From positions 372,001 to 436,000 of the forward strand of contig CANJJE010000001.1 of assembly GCA_947474755.1 (NCBI GenBank): 64,000 nucleotides of DNA, in the 5' to 3' direction. The notes below the pieces were generated by a model. It made no database searches. It was not told the DNA's origin and was given only the letters and a program-made list of their open reading frames with translations. This document shows positions 43,168-52,242 of the stretch, in pieces. The stretch comes from Burkholderiales bacterium. Lineage in GTDB: Bacteria; Pseudomonadota; Gammaproteobacteria; Burkholderiales; Burkholderiaceae_C. Position 1 is the first letter of the stretch. Each line of letters opens with the position of its first letter. Both the position numbers and the translations under genes were made by a program.

Positions 43168-44433
43168 ATGGGCTTCCAACAAGGTCTTTCCGGTCTGAAT
43201 GCCACCAGCAAGAACCTGGATGTCATCGGCAACAACATTGCCAATGCCAACACCTTCGGCGCGAAGGCGTCGCGCGCAGAGTTCGCTGATATCTATGCCA
43301 GCTCCATCAATGGCGCAGGCAGCGGCAACATCGGTATCGGCGTCAACCTGCAAACGGTGGCTCAGCAGTTCACGCAGGGCGACATCTCGACGACAGGTAA
43401 TCCGCTGGATCTGGCCATCAATGGACGCGGCTTCTTCCAGGTGCTGCGCCCGGGTGGTGACACTGCCTACACCCGCAATGGCCAGTTCAAGCTGGACCGC
43501 GAGGGCTTTGTCGTCGACAACATCGGCAATAAATTGAAGGGTCAGCCGTGGGACGAAGCCGTTGGTCGTGCAGTCGGCGACTCGCAACCGATCCGATTGC
43601 AGGTCGGGCTCGGTGCGCCCGTCGCGACCGGTGCCGGCAGCGATCCGGCCCTGCGCGGGATCCGCATGGGCATCAACCTCAACGCAGCCAGTGCCGTTCC
43701 CACCACGCCACTCGCTTTCGACCAGCCCGCCAGCTACAACCATGCGACCTCGCAAACGCTGTACGACAGCCAGGGCGCACCGTTGACGATGAACTACTAC
43801 TTTCGCAAGACGGCGGTCAATGCCTGGGACGTCTACGCCACCGTCAACGGCCAGCCCTTCGACGGCCCCTCGCCTGCGACTGGCAGGGTCAGCTCATTGA
43901 CCTTCGATTCCAGCGGCGCGCTGACATCACCGACCACGGCGCCGACGATCGATGTCGTCGATCCTCGTGTGACGCCGTCGGCGACGGTGTTCGCTGCCTT
44001 GCCGATCAATTTCGCTGGCAGCACCCAGTACGCGTCGGGCTTCACCGTCAGCAACCTCAAGCAGGACGGTTATGCCTCCGGCCAGCTCACCGGCATCACC
44101 TTCGACGAATCTGGCGTTGTCAAGGCGACCTATTCCAATGGCCGCACACAAAACCTCTCGCAGCTGCAGCTGGTCAATTTCAGCAACCTGCAGGGGCTGC
44201 AGCCGATCGGCGCCAACCTGTGGCAATCGACTTTCTCGTCGGGGGATCCGAGCACCGGCGGGCCTCCCGGCACCGGCACCTATGGCGCCCTTCAGTCCGG
44301 CGCCCTGGAAGAGTCCAACGTCGACCTGACCGGTGAACTCGTCAACCTGATCACCGCGCAGCGCCTGTACCAGGCCAATGCGAAGACCATCTCGACGCAG
44401 GACCAGGTGTTGCAGACGCTTGTGAATATCTGA
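43168..44433 (+). CDS. flgE: FlgE, flagellar hook protein
   Basis: The 421-residue hook subunit has the N-terminal MGFQQGLSGLNATSKNLDVIGNNIANANTFGAK and C-terminal LEESNVDLTGELVNLITAQRLYQANAKTISTQDQVLQTLVNI coiled-coil segments. The central variable domain is normal in size. AAGGA lies upstream of ATG 43168. Confidence 0.97.
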   Translation: MGFQQGLSGLNATSKNLDVIGNNIANANTFGAKASRAEFADIYASSINGAGSGNIGIGVNLQTVAQQFTQGDISTTGNPLDLAINGRGFFQVLRPGGDTAYTRNGQFKLDREGFVVDNIGNKLKGQPWDEAVGRAVGDSQPIRLQVGLGAPVATGAGSDPALRGIRMGINLNAASAVPTTPLAFDQPASYNHATSQTLYDSQGAPLTMNYYFRKTAVNAWDVYATVNGQPFDGPSPATGRVSSLTFDSSGALTSPTTAPTIDVVDPRVTPSATVFAALPINFAGSTQYASGFTVSNLKQDGYASGQLTGITFDESGVVKATYSNGRTQNLSQLQLVNFSNLQGLQPIGANLWQSTFSSGDPSTGGPPGTGTYGALQSGALEESNVDLTGELVNLITAQRLYQANAKTISTQDQVLQTLVNI

Positions 44434-44471
44434 TCCGCCAACGCTTGAACTGAAATTCCGGGAGGCTTGCC

Positions 44472-45200
44472 ATGGATCGCATGATTTACCTGTCGATGTC
44501 CGGTGCCAAGGCGACGCTGCAGCGGCAGGACGTGCTGGCGAACAACCTGGCGAACGTGTCGACCACCGGCTTTCGTGCCGAATTGCAGGCTTTTCGGGCC
44601 GTGCCGGTGCAAGGCAGCGGTGCCAGCACGCGGGTCTACGCGCTCGAATCGACCCCTGGCTACGATGCCACGCCGGGACCGGTGTCTGCCACAGGGCGCA
44701 ATCTCGACGTCGCCGTGCAGGGCAACGCCTGGCTGGCCGTGCAGGGGCTGGATGGCACCGAGGCCTACACGCGCGGCGGCTCGCTCGATGTTTCGGCCGA
44801 CGGCACGCTGACCACCCGCAACGGACTGAGCGTGCTCGGTGATGGCGGGCCGATCCAGGTACCGGCCAACAGCGAAGTGTCGATTGCCGGCGACGGCACC
44901 ATCAGCGCGCGTACCGGCACCCAGCCGCCGCAGGCTGTCGGACGGCTCAAGCTGGTGACGCCCGAAGCGCCGCTCATCCGCGGCGAGGACGGCCTGTTTC
45001 GAGCTGCCGACGCCGCCGACCTGCCCGCCGACGCCACGGCTCGCCTGCAAGACGGCGCTCTGGAAGGCTCGAACGTCAGCCCGGTCGAGACGATGGTGGC
45101 GATGATTTCCGCTGCCCGCCAATTCGAAGCCCAGATGAAGCTCATGCAGACCGCCAAGGAAAACGAGAGCTCGGCTGCACAGTTGCTCACGATGAACTGA
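44472..45200 (+). CDS. flgF: FlgF, flagellar rod protein
   Basis: The 242-residue rod protein has the N-terminal [37 protein letters not shown] motif and C-terminal EGSNVSPVETMVAMISAARQFEAQMKLMQTAKENESSAAQLL. It lies between hook and distal-rod genes in the usual order. Confidence 0.96.
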   Translation: MDRMIYLSMSGAKATLQRQDVLANNLANVSTTGFRAELQAFRAVPVQGSGASTRVYALESTPGYDATPGPVSATGRNLDVAVQGNAWLAVQGLDGTEAYTRGGSLDVSADGTLTTRNGLSVLGDGGPIQVPANSEVSIAGDGTISARTGTQPPQAVGRLKLVTPEAPLIRGEDGLFRAADAADLPADATARLQDGALEGSNVSPVETMVAMISAARQFEAQMKLMQTAKENESSAAQLLTMN

Positions 45201-45244
45201 GCGCCAGCATGCGCCGCTTGAAACCCTGAACCAGGACCCCCAAC

Positions 45245-46027
45245 ATGATTCGTTCGCTGTGGATCGCCAAAACCGGCATGGAAGCGCAACAGACGCAGCT
45301 CGATGCCATCTCCAACAACCTGGCCAACGTCTCGACCAACGGCTACAAGAAGTCCCATGCGGTATTCGAAGACCTGATGTACCAGAACCTGCGGCAGGCT
45401 GGTGGCAACAGCAGCGAGCAGACGACCTTGCCGACCGGCTTGCAGCTGGGCCTGGGTACCCGTGCGGTCGCCACGGCACGCAGCTTCGCGCAGGGCAATC
45501 TTCAGCAGACCACCAATCCTCTCGACGTGGCGATCAAGGGCAACGGTTTCTTCGAGATCCAGTTGCCCGACGGCACCACCGGCTACACCCGCGACGGCTC
45601 GTTCCAGGTCAGCTCGCAAGGCCAGCTGGTGACCAACAACGGCTACACCGTCAACCCCGGCATCACCATCCCGACGACCGCACAAAGCGTGACCATCGCT
45701 GCCGATGGCACGGTGAGCGTGGCGCTTCCGGGCCAGCCGCTGCCTCAGGCCGTCGGTCAGCTCCAGCTGGCGAGCTTCGTGAACCCGTCCGGCCTCGAGC
45801 CCAAGGGGCAGAACCTGTATGCCGAAACCGCAGCTTCGGGCACGCCGAACGCCGGCGCGCCTGGCACCAACGGCATGGGCCAGCTGCAGCAGGGCTTCGT
45901 CGAAACCTCCAATGTCAATGTGGTCGAGGAACTGGTGTCGATGATCCAGACGCAGCGCGCGTACGAGCTGAATTCGAAGGCAATCAGCACCTCCGATCAG
46001 ATGCTGCAGAGACTGGGGCAGCTGTGA
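45245..46027 (+). CDS. flgG: FlgG, distal rod protein
   Basis: The 260-residue distal-rod protein contains [36 protein letters not shown], the FlgG-specific extended loop ([25 protein letters not shown]) and ends [36 protein letters not shown]. Its stop overlaps the flgH start (TGATG). Confidence 0.97.
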   Translation: MIRSLWIAKTGMEAQQTQLDAISNNLANVSTNGYKKSHAVFEDLMYQNLRQAGGNSSEQTTLPTGLQLGLGTRAVATARSFAQGNLQQTTNPLDVAIKGNGFFEIQLPDGTTGYTRDGSFQVSSQGQLVTNNGYTVNPGITIPTTAQSVTIAADGTVSVALPGQPLPQAVGQLQLASFVNPSGLEPKGQNLYAETAASGTPNAGAPGTNGMGQLQQGFVETSNVNVVEELVSMIQTQRAYELNSKAISTSDQMLQRLGQL

Positions 46028-46722
46028 TGGGACTGACAAACTGCCTGCGTCCACTCGGTGGTGTCGCTGCTGCACTCGCAGTCATCAGCCTGTGCGGCTG
46101 CTCAGCCCTTGGCCTCGGTCATTCCGTCGATGTGGCGATGCCGACGCATGCCACGCCGCCGCCGAACTCCGCACCTCCCGTCGTCAACGGTTCGATCTAT
46201 CAGGCCTCGCAGTACCGGCCGCTCTTCGAGGATCACCGCGCCCGCCTGGTTGGCGACACGATCACGGTCCAGATCGTCGAGAAGGTATCGGCCTCACAGA
46301 AGAGCACCAGCACGATCGACAAGTCCGGCAAGGTCAGCGCCGGCCTCACTGCGGTCCCGCTGCTGCCGGCAAGCCTGCTCAGCCGAACCAGTGCCACCGG
46401 CAATTCGGCCAACAAGTTCGAAGGCAAGGGCAGTACCGAGAACACCAACGACTTCTCCGGCGTGATCACCGCGACTGTCACCAAGGTGCTCCCCAATGGG
46501 CATCTGCTGATCTCCGGCGAGAAGCAGATCGGCGTCAACGACAACATCGATGTGCTGCGCTTCTCCGGACAGGTCGATCCCCGATCGATCCAGACCGGCA
46601 ACAGCGTGGCTTCGGCGCAGATCGCCAACGTCCGTCTGGAGCACAAGGGCAAGGGCGCGCAGGCCGATGCTCAGATAATTGGATGGTTGGCGCGGTTCTT
46701 TTTGACCGTTCTGCCGATTTAA
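46027..46722 (+). CDS. flgH: FlgH, L-ring lipoprotein
   Basis: The 231-residue outer-membrane lipoprotein forms the L ring. The signal ends in the lipobox ISLCGC, and the body has SIYQASQYRPLFEDHRARLVGDTITVQIVEKVSASQKSTSTIDKSG and the C-terminal HLLISGEKQIGVNDNIDVLRFSGQVDPRSI. The start overlaps flgG by one base. Confidence 0.96.
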   Translation: MGLTNCLRPLGGVAAALAVISLCGCSALGLGHSVDVAMPTHATPPPNSAPPVVNGSIYQASQYRPLFEDHRARLVGDTITVQIVEKVSASQKSTSTIDKSGKVSAGLTAVPLLPASLLSRTSATGNSANKFEGKGSTENTNDFSGVITATVTKVLPNGHLLISGEKQIGVNDNIDVLRFSGQVDPRSIQTGNSVASAQIANVRLEHKGKGAQADAQIIGWLARFFLTVLPI

Positions 46723-46735
46723 GTTTGCCCAGAAT

Positions 46736-46759
46736 CGGATGCATCAAGGGGTGCATCCG
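46736..46759 (+). promoter_or_regulatory. Hairpin presenting the flgI ribosome-binding site in its loop
   Basis: CGGATGCA (46736-46743) pairs perfectly with TGCATCCG (46752-46759) around the loop TCAAGGGG. The loop carries the only good ribosome-like sequence, AAGGGG, before ATG 46763. It is 13 bases after the flgH stop. The stem would bring the purine-rich loop closer to the start codon, or alternatively limit flgI translation. Confidence 0.5.
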
Positions 46760-46762
46760 GAC

Positions 46763-47893
46763 ATGAACAGCAGCAAAAGAGGGTGGGGTGCGGTGCTCTG
46801 GATGGCGTGTGCCATCGTCGGCACCGCCATCGGATCGGCTGAACCGGCCCTGGCCGCCCGGCTGAAGGAAGTGGCCTCGGTTCAGGGCGTGCGCAGCAAC
46901 TCGCTGGTCGGCTACGGCCTGGTCGTGGGGCTCGACGGCACTGGCGATCAGACCACTTCTGCTCCCTTCACCACCCAGAGTCTCAGTTCCCTGCTGCAGC
47001 AGCTGGGTGTGACGATCCCTGCCGGCACCAACATCCAGCTGAAGAACGTGGCGGCCGTGATGGTCACTGCCCAGTTGCCGGCTTTTGCTCAGCCTGGTCA
47101 GACCATCGATGTCAATGTGTCGTCGCTCGCCAATGCGAAAAGCCTTCGCGGTGGCGTGCTGATTGCCACACCGCTCAAGGGCGCCGATGGGCAGATCTAC
47201 GCGCTCGCACAAGGCAATCTGATTGTCGGCGGTGCCGGAGCCGCCGCGGGCGGCTCCAAGGTGCAGATCAATCACCTGAGCGCGGGGCGCGTTCCCGAAG
47301 GAGCCACGGTCGAGCGCGCGGTGCCGACGCCGCTGAACATGGGAAACGGGTTGCAGCTCGACCTCAACTCCCACGACTACAACACCGCGCGCGAAGTGGC
47401 CCGAGTCATCAACACCCGCATGGGCGCCGGGACCGCCCAGGCGATCGATGGCCGCCGTGTCCATGTGAACATGCCTGACTCACCCGACGCGCGGGTGTCG
47501 TTCATGGCCGAGATCGAGAACCTGAACGTCGATCTGGCGGCACCGGCTGCGCGCGTGATCATCAATGCACGTACCGGTTCCGTCGTGGTCAACGAGTCGG
47601 TCACCCTGCTGCCCTGCGCGGTTGCGCACGGCAACCTGTCGGTGACGATCAACACCACACCGCTGGTCAGCCAGCCCAATGCCTTTGGACAGGGGCAGAC
47701 GGTGCAGGCGGAGAAGAGCGACATCACGATCCGCCAGGAACCGGGCTCGCTGATCGCTCTGCCTGCCGGCGCCAAGCTCGCGGACGTGGTGAAGGCCTTG
47801 AATTCGCTGGGCGCGACACCGCAAGACCTGCTGGCGATCCTGCAGGCGATGAAGTCGGCGGGCTCGTTGAAGGCCGAACTCGAGGTGATCTGA
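46763..47893 (+). CDS. flgI: FlgI, P-ring protein
   Basis: The 376-residue periplasmic ring protein has a signal peptide (VLWMACAIVGTAIGSAEPALA) and the family start ARLKEVASVQGVRSNSLVGYGLVVGLDGTGDQT, ending LKAELEVI. ATG 46763 is chosen over ATG 46739, which would sit inside the hairpin. The stop overlaps flgJ (TGATG). It is assembled with FlgA help. Confidence 0.96.
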   Translation: MNSSKRGWGAVLWMACAIVGTAIGSAEPALAARLKEVASVQGVRSNSLVGYGLVVGLDGTGDQTTSAPFTTQSLSSLLQQLGVTIPAGTNIQLKNVAAVMVTAQLPAFAQPGQTIDVNVSSLANAKSLRGGVLIATPLKGADGQIYALAQGNLIVGGAGAAAGGSKVQINHLSAGRVPEGATVERAVPTPLNMGNGLQLDLNSHDYNTAREVARVINTRMGAGTAQAIDGRRVHVNMPDSPDARVSFMAEIENLNVDLAAPAARVIINARTGSVVVNESVTLLPCAVAHGNLSVTINTTPLVSQPNAFGQGQTVQAEKSDITIRQEPGSLIALPAGAKLADVVKALNSLGATPQDLLAILQAMKSAGSLKAELEVI

Positions 47894-48828
47894 TGAACCT
47901 TCAGCCGCCTTCCTTGCTCACGGGAACTCAGCCTGGCGCCGCCATGGACATGGCGGCCACGGCTACCGATGCCCGGGCCCTGGCGGCGCTGCGCAACGGC
48001 GCGATGCGCGACCCGAAGGCGGCGATCAGGGAAACGGCCAAGCAGTTCGAGACGCTGTTCATGCAGCAGCTGTTGAAGGGCATGCGTGATGCACAGTCCG
48101 CCATGTCCAGCGGCATGCTGAACAATCAAGGGACACAGCTCGGCACCGACATGCTCGATGCCGAATACGCCAGGAAGATGAGCGGTGCGGCGGGCGGGCT
48201 GGCCGACGTGATTGCGCGCCAGCTCGAACGGCAGTTCGTCAACGTCACGCCGCCTGCGGGTACAAGGGCTGGCACCACACCCACCGGCGTGCCCGGCAAC
48301 GCGACGCCTGCCATCGGACCGCAGTCATCGACGGCAATCCAACGGCAGCTTGATTTCGTTCAGCGCCATACCGAGGCCGCCCGGGCGGCCGAAGCGCAGA
48401 CGGGCATCCCGGCCAGTTTCATGGTCGCCCAGGCCGCGCATGAGTCCGGCTGGGGTCGGCACGAGATCAAGAACACCGACGGATCGACCTCGTTCAATGT
48501 TTTCGGGATCAAGGCCGGACCCGGCTGGACAGGCCGTGTGGCCGAGGTAACGACCACCGAATTCATCGACGGCACTGCCCGCAAGGTGACGGCCAGGTTC
48601 CGCGCCTACGCCTCATACGAAGATTCCTTCAACGACTACGCCAGGCTGATGAAAGACAGCCCGCGCTACAGCCGGGTGCTGGCCGATGCCGGCCCGGGCG
48701 CAGTGGGCGCCGCTGGCTTTGCACAAGGGCTCCAGCGCGCAGGCTACGCGACCGACCCAGCCTACGCCGACAAGCTGACCCGCGTCATCAACACCACGCT
48801 GCGTCTGCAGCGGGCGATGACGACCTGA
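47893..48828 (+). CDS. flgJ: FlgJ, rod-cap/peptidoglycan hydrolase
   Basis: The 311-residue protein has an N-terminal rod-binding part (TAKQFETLFMQQLLKGMRDAQ) and a C-terminal glucosaminidase domain with the catalytic Glu in AQAAHESGWGRHEI and NVFGIKAGPGWTG. It opens peptidoglycan for the rod and caps rod growth. It is a bifunctional FlgJ of the beta/gamma type. Confidence 0.97.
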   Translation: MNLQPPSLLTGTQPGAAMDMAATATDARALAALRNGAMRDPKAAIRETAKQFETLFMQQLLKGMRDAQSAMSSGMLNNQGTQLGTDMLDAEYARKMSGAAGGLADVIARQLERQFVNVTPPAGTRAGTTPTGVPGNATPAIGPQSSTAIQRQLDFVQRHTEAARAAEAQTGIPASFMVAQAAHESGWGRHEIKNTDGSTSFNVFGIKAGPGWTGRVAEVTTTEFIDGTARKVTARFRAYASYEDSFNDYARLMKDSPRYSRVLADAGPGAVGAAGFAQGLQRAGYATDPAYADKLTRVINTTLRLQRAMTT

Positions 48829-48859
48829 CGCTACCGAAGCGCCGCAGGATCGCCACAGC

Positions 48860-50899
48860 ATGGGAATCGGAGCACTTTCGCAACTGGGTACGAGCGCCCT
48901 GAGCGCTGCGTCTGCCCAACTGCAAACCACCGGCAACAACATCGCCAACGCCAACACCGTTGGCTATTCGCGGCAGCGAGCCGAGTTGTCGACTGCCACT
49001 GGACAGTACACCGGGTCCGGTTTTTTCGGGCGCGGTGTCGATGTCACGACGGTTACCCGCGCGCACGATGAATTCCTGACACAGCAGGCAGCCTTGGCGC
49101 GCTCGCAGGCCAGTGCCGACAGCACTCGCAGGGATCAGCTCGTGCAGCTCGAAAAGGTGTTCGGCCTCGGTGAGTCCGGGCTCGGCTATTCGGCCTCGCA
49201 GTTCTTCGCCGCGTTCACCGGCGTGTCGACCAAACCGCAGGACCTGACGGCACGTCAGGTGGCGCTCGCGCGCGCCGGTGACATGGCCTCGCGCTTCAAC
49301 GAAGCCGCACAGCAGATCGACAGGCTGCAGGCCGGTGTCAATCAGCAACTGCAGGTGTCGGTGGCATCGGTCAACAGCCTGGCCGATCAGATCATGACGC
49401 TGAACCAGCGCATCGTCGTCGCGCGCGGCCTGGGTCAGCAGCACAACGACCTGCTCGACAAGCGAGACACCGCGATCAACGAGCTCAGTCAGTACGTCCA
49501 GACCTCTACCGTCCCGGCTGACGATGGATCGCTGTCGGTGTTCGTCGGCGGTGGGCAGTCGTTGGTGGTCGGCGCACAGAGCACCAGGCTCGTCGCCATG
49601 TCGGATCCTCGCGATGCTTCCCGCATGGTGATCGGCGTCGCCGATCAGACCGGGAATCGGCAGTTGCCCGATTCGCTGCTGTCTTCCGGCTCGATCGCCG
49701 GCTTGCTGCGGTTCCAGAGCAGTGACCTGACCGACGCTCGCAACCAGCTCGGCCAGTTGGCCCTGGGCATAGGGCAGAAAGTCAACGAGCAACAGACGCT
49801 CGGCCTCGATCTGCAGGGGCAGCCCGGGGCGGCGATCTTCCGTTTCGGCGATGTGTCCGGCGCGCCGGTGGTCGCTGGGCGTTCGTCGACAGCCAACACC
49901 GGCAGTGGCAGTATCTCGCTGACGCTGCAGTCGCCTTCGGCCCTGACATCGGCGCAGATCAGCAGCGTGCAGGCGAGCGACTACGAAGTGGTTGCCGATG
50001 GCGCCGGTGGTTTCCAGCTCACCCGGCTCAGCGGTGGCGTACCCGATCCGGCTTATGCATCTCGTGCGGTGACAAGCGGCGACATCGTCGACGGATTCCA
50101 GATCAACATCAGCGGCACGGCAGCCGCGGGCGATCGCTTCCTTTTGCAGCCCGCCGGCAGCGCAGCGCGCGACTTGCGGCTCGACATGAGCAACCCGAAG
50201 TTGATCGCGGCGGCGTCGCCTTTGAGCGCGACCGCCGGCGCTTCGAACGCTGGCACCGGCAGCGTGCTGGCGCTGAGCGCCGACAGCGCAACGTCCGGCA
50301 GCCACCCCAACCTGCCAGCGACCCTGAGATTTCAGGTCACGGCAACGCCGGGGCAATACACCTACACCTGGACCGACTCCTCAGGCACCAGTACGCCCGC
50401 CACCTGGCAGCCCGGCCAGCCGATCAGCTACCCCGGCACGAGCGCCAGCAATGGCTTCAAGCTGACCATGACCGGGGTACCGATAGCTGCGAACCCGCTG
50501 GCCACGCCCGCCGTGGTCGGCGACAGCTTCACCGTCGGTCGCAACACCAATCCCGCCTCCGACAACCGCAATGCCAACGGACTGCTGTCACTGCGTGATG
50601 CGTCCTTGGTCGGGGAGGTGTGGAACGGCAGCTCGCTGCAGCCCGGCGCCAATGTCACAGACGCCTATGCGAACGTCATCGCCAACGTCGGCGTTCGGGT
50701 GCAGAGCGCGAAAGCCGCGTCAGACTTGTCAACCTCCGTGTCTGATCAGGCCACCAAGGACTTGACCAGCAAGTCTGGCGTGAACCTTGATGAAGAAGCG
50801 GCGCGCCTGATCCAGTACCAGCAAAGCTACCAGGCGGCGGCCAAGATGTTGCAGGTGGCGCAGTCGATCTTCGACTCCTTGCTGCAACTCGCGCGCTGA
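48860..50899 (+). CDS. flgK: FlgK, hook-filament junction protein 1
   Basis: The 679-residue protein has the N-terminal LSAASAQLQTTGNNIANANTVGYSRQRAEL and C-terminal GVNLDEEAARLIQYQQSYQAAAKMLQVAQSIFDSLLQLAR segments. A large variable middle makes it longer than the E. coli protein (547). Export depends on FlgN. Confidence 0.97.
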   Translation: MGIGALSQLGTSALSAASAQLQTTGNNIANANTVGYSRQRAELSTATGQYTGSGFFGRGVDVTTVTRAHDEFLTQQAALARSQASADSTRRDQLVQLEKVFGLGESGLGYSASQFFAAFTGVSTKPQDLTARQVALARAGDMASRFNEAAQQIDRLQAGVNQQLQVSVASVNSLADQIMTLNQRIVVARGLGQQHNDLLDKRDTAINELSQYVQTSTVPADDGSLSVFVGGGQSLVVGAQSTRLVAMSDPRDASRMVIGVADQTGNRQLPDSLLSSGSIAGLLRFQSSDLTDARNQLGQLALGIGQKVNEQQTLGLDLQGQPGAAIFRFGDVSGAPVVAGRSSTANTGSGSISLTLQSPSALTSAQISSVQASDYEVVADGAGGFQLTRLSGGVPDPAYASRAVTSGDIVDGFQINISGTAAAGDRFLLQPAGSAARDLRLDMSNPKLIAAASPLSATAGASNAGTGSVLALSADSATSGSHPNLPATLRFQVTATPGQYTYTWTDSSGTSTPATWQPGQPISYPGTSASNGFKLTMTGVPIAANPLATPAVVGDSFTVGRNTNPASDNRNANGLLSLRDASLVGEVWNGSSLQPGANVTDAYANVIANVGVRVQSAKAASDLSTSVSDQATKDLTSKSGVNLDEEAARLIQYQQSYQAAAKMLQVAQSIFDSLLQLAR

Positions 50900-50954
50900 C
50901 CCAGCGCTGTCGCCGCGTTGATACAGCCATTTCGCAAGCGACCGAGACACTCTC

Positions 50955-52184
50955 ATGCGCATCACCACAGCCAACACCTACGCCACCACGATCAACAATC
51001 TGCAACTTCGGCAGCAGGATCTCAGCGACGCGCAGACCCGGCTGAGCAGTGGCAAGCGTGTTCTCATGCCCAGCGATGATCCAGCCGCTGCCGCGCGGGC
51101 CGAACGGGCGCTCGCAGCGGAGTTGCGCAGTGAGGCGTCGCAACGAAGCGTTGATGCCAGCAAGGTGTTGATGACCCAGGCCGAAAGCGCGCTGGGCGAT
51201 GCGAATGAATTGCTGTCGCAGGTGCGCGAGGCGCTGGTGGCTGCGGGCAATGCCTCCTACACCGACGCCAACAGGGCCATCCAGGCCAACAAGATCCAGG
51301 GCCTGCGCGACCAGCTGCTGCAAGTGGCCAATCGGTCGGACGGGGCAGGCACCTACCTTTTCGGTGGCCAGGGGGCCAACCAGGCCCCCTTTGTCGACAC
51401 GCCGGCCGGTGTTGTCTTCAGAGGTGTCTCCGGACAGACCCAGACCGACGCAGACACTTCGTTGCCACTGAGCACCGATGGCAACGCAGCCTGGCTGTCC
51501 TCCCGCACTGGCAACGGTGTATTCGTCACCCGTGCGGCCGGGAACAATGTCACCAACCAGCCCGTGTCGGGAGCCTGGATCGACCCCGGTAGCGTCAGCG
51601 ATCCGTCGCAGCTGTTCCCGGTGGCCGACACCGGCTACCGCATCCGATTCACCAGCGCGACCGACTACACCGTCGAGAGCTTCCCGCTGGCCACGCCGAA
51701 TGTCACCACCACCGAAAGCACCGGAACTTTCGCCAGCGGCCGCGCGATCACGCTGCACGGCACCAGGGTCAATATTGCGGGTGCGCCTGCGGCTGGGGAT
51801 CAGTTCGAGATCACTCCGTCGACGCCCACCTTGAACCTGTTCACGGCCCTGGACCAGGCCGTCGCCAATTTGAAGCAGCCCGGGCTGACAGGTTCGCAAC
51901 GTGCGCAAGGCACCTCCGATGCCTTGCGCAACGTCGACGCCAGCCTCGCTGGGCTGAGCGCCGCACGGTCGGCCGCTGGCGACGTGCTCAACAGTATCGA
52001 TATGGTCACAAGCCGCCTGTCGGCCCAGAAGCTGGACGCACAGACACAGCGGTCAAACGCCGAAGATCTCGATCTGGTCCAGGCGCTGTCGGACTTCCAG
52101 AACAAGCAGAGCGGCTACGATGCAGCCCTGAAATCTTATTCCGCAGTTCAGAAGTTGTCGCTGTTCCAATACATCAATCCCTGA
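50955..52184 (+). CDS. flgL: FlgL, hook-filament junction protein 2
   Basis: The 409-residue flagellin-like protein begins MRITTANTYATTINNLQLRQQDLSDAQTRLSSGKRVLMPSDDPAAAARA and ends DLVQALSDFQNKQSGYDAALKSYSAVQKLSLFQYINP. It is longer than E. coli FlgL (317). It closes the flg run; I see no clear terminator between it and the next gene. Confidence 0.97.
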   Translation: MRITTANTYATTINNLQLRQQDLSDAQTRLSSGKRVLMPSDDPAAAARAERALAAELRSEASQRSVDASKVLMTQAESALGDANELLSQVREALVAAGNASYTDANRAIQANKIQGLRDQLLQVANRSDGAGTYLFGGQGANQAPFVDTPAGVVFRGVSGQTQTDADTSLPLSTDGNAAWLSSRTGNGVFVTRAAGNNVTNQPVSGAWIDPGSVSDPSQLFPVADTGYRIRFTSATDYTVESFPLATPNVTTTESTGTFASGRAITLHGTRVNIAGAPAAGDQFEITPSTPTLNLFTALDQAVANLKQPGLTGSQRAQGTSDALRNVDASLAGLSAARSAAGDVLNSIDMVTSRLSAQKLDAQTQRSNAEDLDLVQALSDFQNKQSGYDAALKSYSAVQKLSLFQYINP

Positions 52185-52242
52185 CCTGGTCAGACACCTG
52201 CCGGGTCTGCCGGTTGTGCCTCTCTTCTGCGTAGGAGTTCTT

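Noticed and set aside
52181-52193. Palindrome CTGACCTGGTCAG at the flgL stop codon
   Set aside because: Short, no T-run, and overlaps the stop; not a credible terminator.
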